A stretch of DNA of 64,000 nucleotides from Bacillota bacterium (GTDB lineage: Bacteria > Bacillota > UBA4882 > UBA8346), in the NCBI GenBank assembly GCA_023429995.1, contig JAEZCE010000078.1, forward strand, positions 1 to 64,000, given 5' to 3'. The translations under genes and the position numbers were made by a program. The notes beneath the pieces were generated by a model. That model was not told the origin of the DNA. It made no database searches and saw only the letters and a program-made list of their open reading frames with translations. Below are positions 52,492 to 61,500 of this stretch, piece by piece; position 1 is the stretch's first letter; every line of letters begins with the position of its first letter.

Positions 52492-52907
52492 AAATTTTCT
52501 CCGGTCGTGGTCGCAACCAGTTTACAGTGTTTCACTCCTTTTAAGCTGCTCATTCGACCGGCGATCGCTTGAATTTCGGATTTTTCACCCTTCACCACCA
52601 TGACCTCCAGGCAGTTATGGGCATCCAAATGAACATGCAAAACCGAAACTATTTTTTGGTGGTACTGGTGTTGCAGATCCGTCATTTTATCGGCCATTTC
52701 CCGTAGGTGATGGTTATAAACCAGGGTGATGGTGCCGACCGAATCCCCTTCGCCTTGCCGCCATTCTTCTTCGACTAAATATTCCCGAATCAGATCCCGG
52801 ATGGCCTCCGACCGGTTGGTGTACCCTTTTTTTTCAATCAAATTGTCAAATTGCGATAATAGCTTTTCCTCAATGGAGATGCCAATTCGTTGTAATTCGG
52901 ATTCCAT
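52488..52907 (-). CDS. nikR: Nickel-responsive transcription regulator NikR
   Basis: This 139-residue protein has an N-terminal ribbon-helix-helix (RIGISIEEKLLSQFDNLIEKKGYTNRSEAIRDLIREYL) and a C-terminal ACT-like nickel-binding domain. All four nickel ligands are in place with family spacing: His80, His91, His93 and Cys99 (VLHVHLDAHNCLEV). It represses nickel uptake genes when Ni2+ is bound. The ATG at 52907 has GGAGGGG 6 nt upstream; the in-frame ATG at 52922 is less likely. It lies downstream of the ECF ATPase and upstream of pepD on the same strand. Confidence 0.9.
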   Translation of the reverse strand: MESELQRIGISIEEKLLSQFDNLIEKKGYTNRSEAIRDLIREYLVEEEWRQGEGDSVGTITLVYNHHLREMADKMTDLQHQYHQKIVSVLHVHLDAHNCLEVMVVKGEKSEIQAIAGRMSSLKGVKHCKLVATTTGENL

Positions 52908-52943
52908 GGAGAACCCCTCCATTATAATTGATAATTTATTATA

Positions 52944-53678
52944 CTATATTAAATTTACTTTCCATAATAATTGTTGGTCCGAAAAGATTTCTTCCGGTTT
53001 TCCGTCCATTTCAATGCCATGGTTTTCGTTCATAACGATTACCCGATCGGCTACGAATTTAGCCATTTCCAGGTCATGAGTGGCAAGGATGATGGTTGTT
53101 CCCTTTTGGTTCAACTCCAGCAATTTGTTTACAAACCACTTTTTGGTTCGCGGATCCAGGCTGTTGGTAGGTTCATCCAATATCAACACTTCCGGGTTAT
53201 ATATGCAAACAGAAGCCAAGGCTACCTTTTTCTTCTCCCCGCCGCTCAGCCTGTAAGGCGGACGCTCCTTGAGATCTTCCAGGCCGAAATCTTTCAAAAC
53301 GGAGGCAACCTGTTGTTTCAAATCCGCTTCATTCAGATTCAATTGGAGGGGGGCAAAGGCCAATTCATCAAAAACGCTGGAACAAAACAGCTGGGTATCG
53401 GAATCCTGAAAGACCAATCCCACGCTTCTCCGAAACGAATAGGGATTGACCTGCAGATTTTTTTCAGTGAGCGGTTGACCGAAAGCTTCAATTTCTCCCC
53501 TATCAGGAAAAATCAACCCGCCCAACATTTTTAATAACGTTGATTTGCCACAGCCGTTAGCCCCCAAAATAACAATTTTTTGGCCTTGAAAAATCCGCAG
53601 GTTAATATCGGAAAGAACCGGCGTGGACTGGAGATAATGATAGAAGACCTGCTTTATGTTATAAATAAGTTCTGCCAT
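52944..53678 (-). CDS. ECF transporter ATPase (CbiO/NikO type)
   Basis: This 244-residue ATPase has Walker A GANGCGKSTLL (about 38-48), the Q-loop FQDSD, signature LSGGEKKKVALAS, Walker B VLILDEPTNSLD and the H-loop ATHD. It is the single-ATPase form used in cobalt/nickel ECF systems, and it is adjacent to a CbiQ-type transmembrane protein and NikR, so nickel uptake is likely. It overlaps no gene; 36 bp separate it from nikR. Confidence 0.88.
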   Translation of the reverse strand: MAELIYNIKQVFYHYLQSTPVLSDINLRIFQGQKIVILGANGCGKSTLLKMLGGLIFPDRGEIEAFGQPLTEKNLQVNPYSFRRSVGLVFQDSDTQLFCSSVFDELAFAPLQLNLNEADLKQQVASVLKDFGLEDLKERPPYRLSGGEKKKVALASVCIYNPEVLILDEPTNSLDPRTKKWFVNKLLELNQKGTTIILATHDLEMAKFVADRVIVMNENHGIEMDGKPEEIFSDQQLLWKVNLI

Positions 53679-53719
53679 TTATTTTCCCGTTTAAACGCTC
53701 GCCTTTTTTTAATGTAAAA

Positions 53720-54583
53720 TTATTTCCACACGATAAAAAACCCAAAAATCAATGCGGCATTGAATATCAGCCACCAATAATCAGGTAAACCAAGCTTAAA
53801 GCGATTGATACTCTTGGCTTCACCGGTATAACCCCTGGAAAGCATGGCTTGGTAAACCAACTCGCCCGCCATGGAAGTACGAATGAAAAGCTGTCCCGCA
53901 GTATGAGCAACAAAACGGCGTCCTTCTTTACCGCTGCTTTTCCCAAGGCTTCTGCTCTTGCGGGCTATAAAAAAATTGGAGGCGGTTTCCAATCCCAAAA
54001 AAATATAACGATGAGTCATTTCCAAAGTCATAATAAACGGAGCGGGAATTTTTAAAACCCTAAGCGATTTGAGGAGCTCCTCCCATTGGGTAGTCGCTGT
54101 TAACAGGTAAACGACGGAAATGGAACAAAACGAACGCATAACCAACAAAATTGCTCCACTCATCCCCTGCCGGGTAATATAAAGTTGCTGAGAAATCCGC
54201 CATAGCGGTTCCCCCGGCCGGACAATATTAAAAATCGAAGGTAAGGTTACTATTCCCGTGAATACTAAAACCAAGGCAGCCACCCGCCATATCATCCGGG
54301 GCAATGAAACCCTTGATAACACGGCGAGAATAAGAATATACATGGCTAAAACGGCCAATTCCGTAACGGTTTGCAAACAGTTGCCGAAAATAATCAGTCC
54401 CAGAAAGGACAACAACTTGATCCGCGGGTCCAATAATTGAAGTAATCCTTTTAGCCGCGCTGTTTGTTCTGCATAAAAAAGCTCACAAAAAATTCCTTGA
54501 ATATCAAGGATGGTTTTTTCAATGAAGTTTTTCAAAATCGATGGAAGCCTTTCCCGTAAATAAAAAAGAACCGTTGGAATCAT
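53720..54583 (-). CDS. ECF transporter transmembrane component (CbiQ/NikQ type)
   Basis: This protein of about 287 residues has a long N-terminal cytoplasmic stretch of about 50 residues, five or six TMs (about 60-80, 85-105, 110-125, 155-175, 270-288) and the two coupling motifs of T components: LLKSLRVLKIPAPFIMTLEMTHRYIFL and YQAMLSRGYTGEAKSI (about 240-255). The second motif contains the ARG-like pattern that contacts the ATPase. No CbiM/CbiN or NikM S-component is next to it. Start is ATG at 54583 or the TTG two codons before; RBS is weak. The ATPase follows 41 bp downstream. Confidence 0.8.
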   Translation of the reverse strand: MIPTVLFYLRERLPSILKNFIEKTILDIQGIFCELFYAEQTARLKGLLQLLDPRIKLLSFLGLIIFGNCLQTVTELAVLAMYILILAVLSRVSLPRMIWRVAALVLVFTGIVTLPSIFNIVRPGEPLWRISQQLYITRQGMSGAILLVMRSFCSISVVYLLTATTQWEELLKSLRVLKIPAPFIMTLEMTHRYIFLGLETASNFFIARKSRSLGKSSGKEGRRFVAHTAGQLFIRTSMAGELVYQAMLSRGYTGEAKSINRFKLGLPDYWWLIFNAALIFGFFIVWK

Positions 54584-54589
54584 ATCCAA

Positions 54590-54972
54590 CTATGATTTTC
54601 CGTATTACAATCTTGAAACTTATGCTACTATAATTCCCCATAAACAAACTGCTTCCTCCTTAGGCTGGAAAATAATTCGTAATATCTCATCGCGGATGAC
54701 TGTCTCTATATCCATTCCTGCCCGTTACGATATAATTGGGCCTCATGTGAAAATATTCGCCTTAGTCCTACTCAGAAAATACTTTTAAAACCTATTCTCC
54801 CGCTGAGGCGCAGGGGCGCGGAGAAAAGCTTATAATCGATTTATTCATGCTCTTTAACTCTGCGCCTGCGTCACCTGTGGTGACGACGCCTTTGCGCGAG
54901 ATTATGCCCTATGGCATCTCTGCCTTATTTTCATCCTTTAATGTGCCCCGCGGACCGGGGTGAATGACTATT
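54590..54972. other. Divergent intergenic region with palindromic repeat debris
   Basis: This 383-bp region between the nickel operon (minus) and modF (plus) holds no recognisable gene. It contains an inverted repeat AGGCGCAG (54806-54813) and CTGCGCCT (54860-54867) within a GC-rich stretch (54799-54902) that resembles the common cGCAGAGGCGCAGAG-type intergenic repeats. No clear NikR box (GTATGA-N16-TCATAC) was found, though ATCATA/TATGAT-like fragments lie near 54588. Confidence 0.45.
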
Positions 54973-55098
54973 ATGAAATTGCTTCGAAGCTTAGAAGATC
55001 AAATCTCCCGCCAAGAAAAGACGAAAGACATCGAAAAAAGAAGGGAACGCCCGTTTCTTGTCGAAAACTCGGTAAACATTAAACAACCTATGAATTGA
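54973..55098 (+). CDS. Possible 41-residue basic/charged protein upstream of modF
   Basis: ATG at 54973 opens a frame of 41 codons (MKLLRSLEDQISRQEK opening, ending NSVNIKQPMN). It ends 11 bp before the modF start, overlapping modF's leader region. Upstream GGGGTG is spaced 10 nt, a poor RBS. It is helical and rich in Lys, Arg and Glu. No family is recognised; it could be a leader peptide, a small protein or chance. Confidence 0.3.
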   Translation: MKLLRSLEDQISRQEKTKDIEKRRERPFLVENSVNIKQPMN

Positions 55099-55109
55099 AG
55101 GTAAAAAAG

Positions 55110-56681
55110 ATGGATCAACCCTTTATCAAACTCGAAGATGTCACTCTTCATGTCAATGAGCAACTACTTTTTAAGAATACCAACTGGCTGTGGCAAGCCA
55201 ATGAAAACTGGGCCATCATAGGCTCCACCAGCTCCGGCAAATCATTACTGGCAAAGGCCCTCTGCCATCAGATTCCTTTATATGCGGGCCAAATTCGTTA
55301 TTTTTTTAACCCGGCAGTTACGGAAGGCGAACCCTTCTTCAACCGGGGTGATGTGCTCATCATTTCCCCAAGCCAGCACCAGGAATTAATGCACCGTTAC
55401 GGTGGATATCATCAAGCCCGCTGGCAAAGTTCCGAAGCGGACGATATCCCGCTGGTGGCCGATTACTTATCCGGTAAAAGCATTGAGCACCGGTCTCCTT
55501 ATGAAGTGACCCCCTTTAAAACCGATGAAGCGGTTTACGGGCAGCGCCGCGAAAAGGCTCTGGCTTTACTGGAGATTGAATATCTGCTCAACCGTAAAAT
55601 CCATCAACTCTCCAACGGCGAAGCCCGGAAAGTATTAATCGCCAGGGCGCTGATGCAGGCTCCCAAGCTTTTGATTTTTGATGATCCTTTCGGAGGATTG
55701 GACACTGAGTCCCGGGCCTTGTTGCGAAGGGTCATGTCTCAAATCATTGCCGCCGGCCAAATCAAAGTATTAGTCGTAGCTTCAGGACCGGCGGAAGTAC
55801 CTGAAGGTATCACTCATTTGCTTGATGTCGCCGATCATCGGATTCGCATGAAAAAAACCGCGCTTCAAGCCATCCTTTCTGAACTTAAGGAAGAACCTCA
55901 GGCAGTTTTGGCAGGGATCACTATTTCCGCAGGCAATTTTACGGAGTTACAGTCCAAAGAAACCTCCCCGCCCGAAACTTTGGTGGAAATGAAAAATACA
56001 TCGGTGGTATATAACGGAACAGCCGTTCTCTCCAATATCGATTGGACTGTCAAAACGGGTGAACGCTGGGCGGTGTTAGGGCAAAACGGCGCCGGCAAAT
56101 CCACCCTGCTGAGTCTGATTATGGCTGATAATCCCCAATCTTATGCCAATGAAATTTTTTTATTTGGCAAAAAACGCGGCAGCGGGGAAACGATTTGGGA
56201 TATTAAGCGTCAAATCGGCTGGGTATCGCCGGAGTTACAAATGTATTATGTTCAAGGCTTTAGCTGTTTAGAAGTTGTCTGTTCCGGCTTCTTCGATACC
56301 ATCGGACTCTATCGGGAATGTTCTTCGGAGCAGACCGGTACTGCCGTGAAATGGCTTACCTTATTTCATATGGAGACTTTGGCCGGGCAGATTTTCGACA
56401 CCCTCTCTTTGGGTGAACAACGTCTGGTCCTGCTGGCCCGGGCTCTGGTTAAAACCCCGGCCTTATTGGTTCTCGATGAACCGGGCCAGGGTTTGGATGA
56501 GAGAAATCGTAAATATTTGAATGACTTATTGGATCAACTTTGCTGGAAAACCGGCTTGGCGTTGATTTATGTGACCCATTACCTGGATGAACTGCCGCAA
56601 GCGATTACACACGTCTTAAGACTTAGGAAAGGCGCCGTGGTTGAAAAAACGGTCCGAAACCATCCTGAGATGCCCATATAA
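55110..56681 (+). CDS. modF: Tandem ABC ATPase, ModF/PhrA-type
   Basis: The 523-residue protein fuses two ABC ATPase domains. Domain 1: Walker A GSTSSGKSLLA, signature LSNGEARKVLIA, Walker B LLIFDDPFGGLD. Domain 2: Walker A GQNGAGKSTLL, signature LSLGEQRLVLLA, Walker B LLVLDEPGQGLD. No transmembrane segment or separate permease is present. ModF proteins (from molybdate operons) have this shape, but function in molybdenum handling is not proven. The ATG at 55110 has GAAGGT; the TTG at 55095 is also possible. A terminator follows at 56790. Confidence 0.82.
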   Translation: MDQPFIKLEDVTLHVNEQLLFKNTNWLWQANENWAIIGSTSSGKSLLAKALCHQIPLYAGQIRYFFNPAVTEGEPFFNRGDVLIISPSQHQELMHRYGGYHQARWQSSEADDIPLVADYLSGKSIEHRSPYEVTPFKTDEAVYGQRREKALALLEIEYLLNRKIHQLSNGEARKVLIARALMQAPKLLIFDDPFGGLDTESRALLRRVMSQIIAAGQIKVLVVASGPAEVPEGITHLLDVADHRIRMKKTALQAILSELKEEPQAVLAGITISAGNFTELQSKETSPPETLVEMKNTSVVYNGTAVLSNIDWTVKTGERWAVLGQNGAGKSTLLSLIMADNPQSYANEIFLFGKKRGSGETIWDIKRQIGWVSPELQMYYVQGFSCLEVVCSGFFDTIGLYRECSSEQTGTAVKWLTLFHMETLAGQIFDTLSLGEQRLVLLARALVKTPALLVLDEPGQGLDERNRKYLNDLLDQLCWKTGLALIYVTHYLDELPQAITHVLRLRKGAVVEKTVRNHPEMPI

Positions 56682-56789
56682 CCACGGACATATTTATATC
56701 CCGGCATCAAAATCGTCTTTTCCCAGACGCTGGATTCGCAGGATGGATTGAATCCGCCATTTCGAGGGGGACGAGGGGATAAAAAAAAC

Positions 56790-56822
56790 AAAATGGGGCC
56801 GACTCTGCCATCCCCATTTTTT
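56790..56822 (+). terminator. Terminator after modF
   Basis: AAAATGGGG (56790-56798) pairs with CCCCATTTT (56812-56820), followed by TT. A minus-strand use is also possible, near the small ORF ending at 56821. Confidence 0.7.
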
Positions 56823-57042
56823 AGGCCACGAATACGGCAAACATTTCCCCATCTTCAGCGATTTCCGTTTTCATTTCACCCAACATTTTTTCCATTTCTC
56901 CCTTGGGTGATTTCATTTCTCCCTTCCTTTTTTCCGTTTCTCCCTTGGGTGATTTCATTTCTCCCTTCCTTTTTTCCGTTTCTCCCTTGGGTGATTTCAT
57001 TTCTCCCTTCCTTTTTTCCGTTTCTCCCTTGGGTGATTTCAT
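56821..57042 (-). CDS. Possible small Lys/Glu repeat protein
   Basis: A minus-strand frame from ATG at 57042 (or TTG at 57057) is open to 56821. It encodes four or five copies of a 14-residue unit (MKSPKGETEKRKGE) followed by a short tail ending MFAVFVA. It is coiled-coil-like, highly charged and repetitive. No RBS is convincing at either start, so coding is uncertain; the repeat length (42 bp) being a multiple of three keeps the frame. Confidence 0.35.
   Translation of the reverse strand: MKSPKGETEKRKGEMKSPKGETEKRKGEMKSPKGETEKRKGEMKSPKGEMEKMLGEMKTEIAEDGEMFAVFVA
56897..57042. repeat. 42-bp tandem repeat (minisatellite)
   Basis: Three identical 42-bp units start at 56897, 56939 and 56981, with a 20-bp partial copy from 57023 and a degenerate half-unit before 56897. 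The unit is pyrimidine-rich on the plus strand (TCTCCCTTGGGTGATTTCAT then TTCTCCCTTCCTTTTTTCCG). Confidence 0.95.
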
Positions 57043-57209
57043 TGATTGTATAATCAAAAGAACGTTATTGATTTGAAATACAAACTATTTCTTGCACATT
57101 TTACCAAATTATTATAGTATTAAAATAACGGATTGGTTTTTTATGGTATTCTCGATAACTTTGTTGGTGTTTACGATAAAAAAACAATGAATCCACTCCG
57201 AGGTGCAAA

Positions 57210-57698
57210 ATGAAAAAATTTTTCCCTATTCTTTTGTTATCTGTGCTATTGCTGTTTTTCAACACAGTCGCTACATTTGGAAACACATTTAGAAATACCT
57301 ATAGTATCGAAGGAGGTTCAATAAACGACAGGGTTAACCTACAATTTGAGTATAATATCAATAGCTATCTCTCATGGTATGCTGATTATTATAAACTGGA
57401 AAAATATAACTCATCATTTACGACTACTATTGTCGGTATGACTTATTATTTTAAACATCGAGCCAATAATAAGGGGTGGTATATCAGTGGCGGTATCCCT
57501 CTTTTTAAAGATGTTGACTATGATCCGGCTACAGATGAATCCGAAAGAAATATGTTTAAATCTGCTTATAACAAGGATTTTGATGTAAGATTGGGCTGCA
57601 GAATGCCGTTTATACCGAATGCCAAATTTACTCCTTATTTTGACGCCGGTTTTAGTTATATTAAAATAGCTCATTGTGATATTGGAGTGAGTTTTTAA
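57210..57698 (+). CDS. Secreted beta-strand-rich protein, outer-membrane-barrel-like
   Basis: The 162-residue precursor has a signal peptide (residues 1-24, ending FGNT) and a body of alternating polar/hydrophobic strands separated by turns: NLQFEYNINSYLSWYADYYKLE, FTTTIVGMTYYFK, GWYISGGIPLF, FTPYFDAGFSYIKI. The last residue is Phe (HCDIGVSF), the classical recognition signal of outer-membrane barrels. Six to eight strands are visible. No specific family recognised (OmpA-N or opacity-like porin is closest). If genuine, it implies an outer membrane. RBS GAGGTG is about 6 nt upstream of the ATG. A terminator follows at 57741. Confidence 0.55.
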   Translation: MKKFFPILLLSVLLLFFNTVATFGNTFRNTYSIEGGSINDRVNLQFEYNINSYLSWYADYYKLEKYNSSFTTTIVGMTYYFKHRANNKGWYISGGIPLFKDVDYDPATDESERNMFKSAYNKDFDVRLGCRMPFIPNAKFTPYFDAGFSYIKIAHCDIGVSF

Positions 57699-57740
57699 GC
57701 GCTTTCTATTCCATGAATCATGTCAACCGAATCATCCTTT

Positions 57741-57773
57741 AAAAAAGCCGCCCCAAAAGAGGACGGCTTTTTG
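57741..57773. terminator. Terminator, probably bidirectional
   Basis: AAAAAAGCCG (57741-57750) pairs with CGGCTTTTT (57764-57772) around an AT-poor loop, with T-runs on both strands. It lies between the barrel-like gene and the convergent 57810-58412 gene. Confidence 0.8.
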
Positions 57774-57809
57774 TTCTTGATATATCTGAAACCTTATTTA
57801 GGGGTTATC

Positions 57810-58412
57810 TTAACGTCCATCCTCCGGCTTCAACGTCATTGATTCCCGAAGTTCAAGGGACAAGGCATTCCATATGGGCCAATAGCGAGCCCGCTTTCTT
57901 TCAATATCAAGAGAATTTTTCCTTGCCCATTCTTCAGACTGCGGGGTATTTTCGACTAAAACCGTATGTTGATCCCAATCGGAAAAGTCCGGACTCGCCA
58001 AGTCGGATTGGCGAAGCGGCCGGAATGAATACCGGTCTTTCCAAAAGCCCACTCGTGGCTGAACCAACAAATAATAAATTTTTCCTGCCAGTACTGTGGC
58101 TTTTAAAAAATCCGCCGATTCGCCGACCACCATAAATGTATGTTCACCGGGAGCCACATCATACATAATCTTGGTCTCATTATTATACAATATTCCAACC
58201 AGTTTGGTTTCATTCTCCGATACATCAAAGACAGAAGAAGCATTGGAAGAGCCAAACGAATAGCGTCGCATAAAAACGAGTACAGCCCGGTCCGGCGCAG
58301 ATATGATGGAGCGATCGGATTTAGCCATATATCCGTAGCCGGCATATGTAACAGCTCCCATCAGGATAAAGGCCATAATAAAAATCGCAGCATAGCTGAT
58401 TTTCCGAAACAT
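57810..58412 (-). CDS. Membrane-anchored protein of unknown function, DUF2846-like
   Basis: This 200-residue protein has an N-terminal TM (about residues 5-27) and an extracytoplasmic beta-sandwich-like domain with AVLVFMRRYSFGSSNASSVFDVS, ILYNNETKIMYDVAPGEHTFMVVGES and KATVLAGKIYYLLVQPRV. This pattern resembles DUF2846/lipoprotein-like domains. The C-terminal part (about 150-200) is charged. Function unknown. RBS GAGGTG precedes the ATG (GAGGTGTTAAAATG). It stands upstream-facing between the barrel-like gene and dnaE. Confidence 0.55.
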   Translation of the reverse strand: MFRKISYAAIFIMAFILMGAVTYAGYGYMAKSDRSIISAPDRAVLVFMRRYSFGSSNASSVFDVSENETKLVGILYNNETKIMYDVAPGEHTFMVVGESADFLKATVLAGKIYYLLVQPRVGFWKDRYSFRPLRQSDLASPDFSDWDQHTVLVENTPQSEEWARKNSLDIERKRARYWPIWNALSLELRESMTLKPEDGR

Positions 58413-58569
58413 TTTAACACCTCTTATTGTTTAAATTGGTATGGGTCCGATTATATATAGGATGAATTCCCCGTTGCCATACTTTTATCTATAAAAACAT
58501 TCTCCGGAATATTACGAATTCCTGCCGCTTTCGATTGTTACAGAAAACAACCATCCTAACATTCCCATT

Positions 58570-61500
58570 TCACTCCGGCTCCCAATTCAACCAGCGAAGC
58601 TGTGAGGCCAATACCTTGACCCCTTCATCCTGATGTTCAAGCCTGCCTTTAACCACCACCACTCCTTCGGGCCGGTAATGGTCCTTGGCGGTTGCATAAA
58701 GTTTAGGAAAGACAATGACTTCAACCGCGCCTGTCAAATCCTCAAGTTTACATCCGGCCATCTGCGATCCGGCCTTGGTGTGAATGACCCGCCATTCGGC
58801 GACGACCCCCCCGAGCAGAACCTCTTTGCCTTCAGGTTCCTCTTCCAACTCGGCTATAGGGACAATGCCGTTTTGATTGAATTTTTCCCGCCATTCATCA
58901 AGGGGATGGCCGGTTAGATAGACACCCAAATATTCCTTTTCAAACAGCAATAACTCCGGGGCGGCAAATTCCGGAATCTGCGGTAGTTTGACTCCGCTTT
59001 CGGCTTCGGTGATCAGACCGTCCATTAAAGAAAGCTGATTATCAGAGCCGTTGCGCCTGCCGACCTTTTCCAACACCCTGTCCAGTCCCACAAGCATTTG
59101 GTTGCGGTTAACCCCCGAAAAATGAAAAGCGCCCGCCTTGATCAAACTCTCCAAAACTCTTTTATTGACCAGCTGATGATTGACCCGGCGGCAAAATTCA
59201 AAGAAAGACTGATATTCTCCGGACTTACGTTCAACAATCATCCTTTCAATGGCCCCAATTCCCACATTCTTAATACTAAGCAACCCGAAACGGATGCCTG
59301 AACCCTCAGGGCTAAAAGCGGCTTGACTCCGGTTAACATCCGGAGGCAGAATCGCTATGCCCATCCGGCGGCACTCCTCGATATAGAGGGCAATTTTATC
59401 GGTATTGCCCATAACGCTGGTTAGCAAAGCCGCCATATACTCTTGAGGAAAATTGGTTTTAAAATAGGCTGTCTGGTAAACCACCATGGCATAGGCAGCC
59501 GAGTGGGATTTATTAAAACCGTAACCCGCAAAATACTCCAATAAATCAAAAATCTCAACCGCAGTCTGTTTAGAAATTCCTTTACCGGTGGCGCCCCCGA
59601 TAAATTGTTCCCGCATGGCCGCCAAAACCTCGGGTTTCTTCTTGCCCATCGCCCGGCGGACCAGATCCGCCTGGCCAAGGCTAAATCCACCCAGGATGCT
59701 GACGATCTTCATGACTTGTTCCTGATAAACGATAACCCCGTAAGTTTCCTTCAAAATCGGTTCCAGCAAAGGATGCAGGTAGCTAATGCTTTTTTGACCG
59801 TTTCGCGCCTTGATAAAATCCTCCACCATGCCGCTGCCCAGAGGCCCCGGCCGGTATAATGCGTTCAAAGCGGTCAAGTCGCCGATTTCTCTCGGACGGA
59901 GTCTCATCAATAACCTGCGGATCCCGGCGCTCTCAAATTGAAAAACTCCCAAAGTGTGCCCGGAGGCCAACTCTTCGTAAGTTCGCAAGTCGTTCAACGG
60001 TATTTGATCAATGGAAACTTTTTCCCCGCGGTTTTGTTCGATTAAAGCCTGCGTATCCCGTAAAACCGTCAGGGTCCGCAGCCCTAAGAAATCCATTTTT
60101 AACAAACCCAGGCTCTCAATATCCTCCATGGCAAACTGAGTAATAATTTCATCCTCATTGGAGCGGCTGAGGGGTAAGAATTTGGTCAACGGTTCATCGG
60201 AAATAACCACCCCCGCCGCATGAGTGGAAGCATGCCTTGGGAAACCTTCAATTTTAAGGGCAATCTTCATTAACTGCGCGATTTTGGGATTGCCGCGAAT
60301 GATTTCCTGTAAATCAGGGGAATGGCTGATCGCGTCTTCAAGGGAGATTCCGATTTCACGGGGGATGAGTTTGGCGACCCGATCCACTTCGCCATAGGAG
60401 ATTCCCAGAACCCGGCCGACATCCCTGACCGCCGCTCTGGCCGCCATGGTGCCAAAAGTGATAATTTGAGCCACCCGGTCTTCTCCGAATCTTTGCCGTA
60501 CGTAACTGATGACTTCGCCGCGCCGTTCGAAACAAAAATCGATGTCAATATCGGGCATGGAAATCCGTTCCGGATTCAGGAATCTTTCAAACAAAAGCCC
60601 GTGTTCATTGGGGTCAAGATTGGTGATGCCCAGCAAATAGGCAACCAGACTACCGGCTGCCGAGCCGCGCCCCGGTCCGACCATGATCCCCTCTTTTTTA
60701 GCAAAATGGACGAAATCCCGGACGATCAAGAAATAACCGGGAAAACCCATTTGGTTAATAATCGACAACTCGTAAGTTAATCGTTCTTCCCTTTCTTGAT
60801 TCCAGACGATTTTTTTATCAACAATCGCACGGCGGCAAAGAGTTTCAAGATGGTTTTCCGGAGTGACGCCCGCCGGTAATTGAAATTTCGGCATATGCAA
60901 TTGACCGAGTTCCAATTGGACATTGCAACGCTCGGCGATCTTCAAAGTGTTCTCCAGCGCCTCCGGATAGTCGAAAAAGATTTCTCCCATTTCAGCCGGT
61001 GTTTTCAGAAAAAATTCGCTGGTTGAAAAGCGCATCCGGTTGGTGTCTTCGACGGTTTTACCAGTTTGAATGCATAACAACGCGTCGTGGGCCTCTGCAT
61101 CTTCACGATTTAAGTAATGAACATCGTTGGTTGCCACCAAAGGTACACTGCACTCTGCGGCCAATTTGGCCAAATTGCGGTTTAAACCGCGTTGTTCCGC
61201 CAATTGCTGGTATTGCAATTCCAAATAAAAATGATCCGGGCCGAAAACTTCTTGATACCACCGTAGTTGCTTTCGGGCCGCCTCAAACTGACCCGCCAAA
61301 AGCAAGCGGGGAATTTGCCCCGACATGCAAGCGCTTAAAGCGATAAGCCCTTCCGAGTACTTTTGCAGGGTATCCAAATCAACGCGGGGTTTATAGTAAA
61401 ATCCCTCCACATGAGCGATAGAAACAAGTTTCAGCAAATTTTGATAGCCCATCGTATTGGCAGCCAATAAAACAAGGTGGGCGGGGTTTTCATCCAATTT

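Noticed and set aside
52971..53534. A 187-codon plus-strand ORF opposite the ECF ATPase
   Set aside because: It has no RBS or domain signature and lies fully inside the ATPase gene on the other strand.
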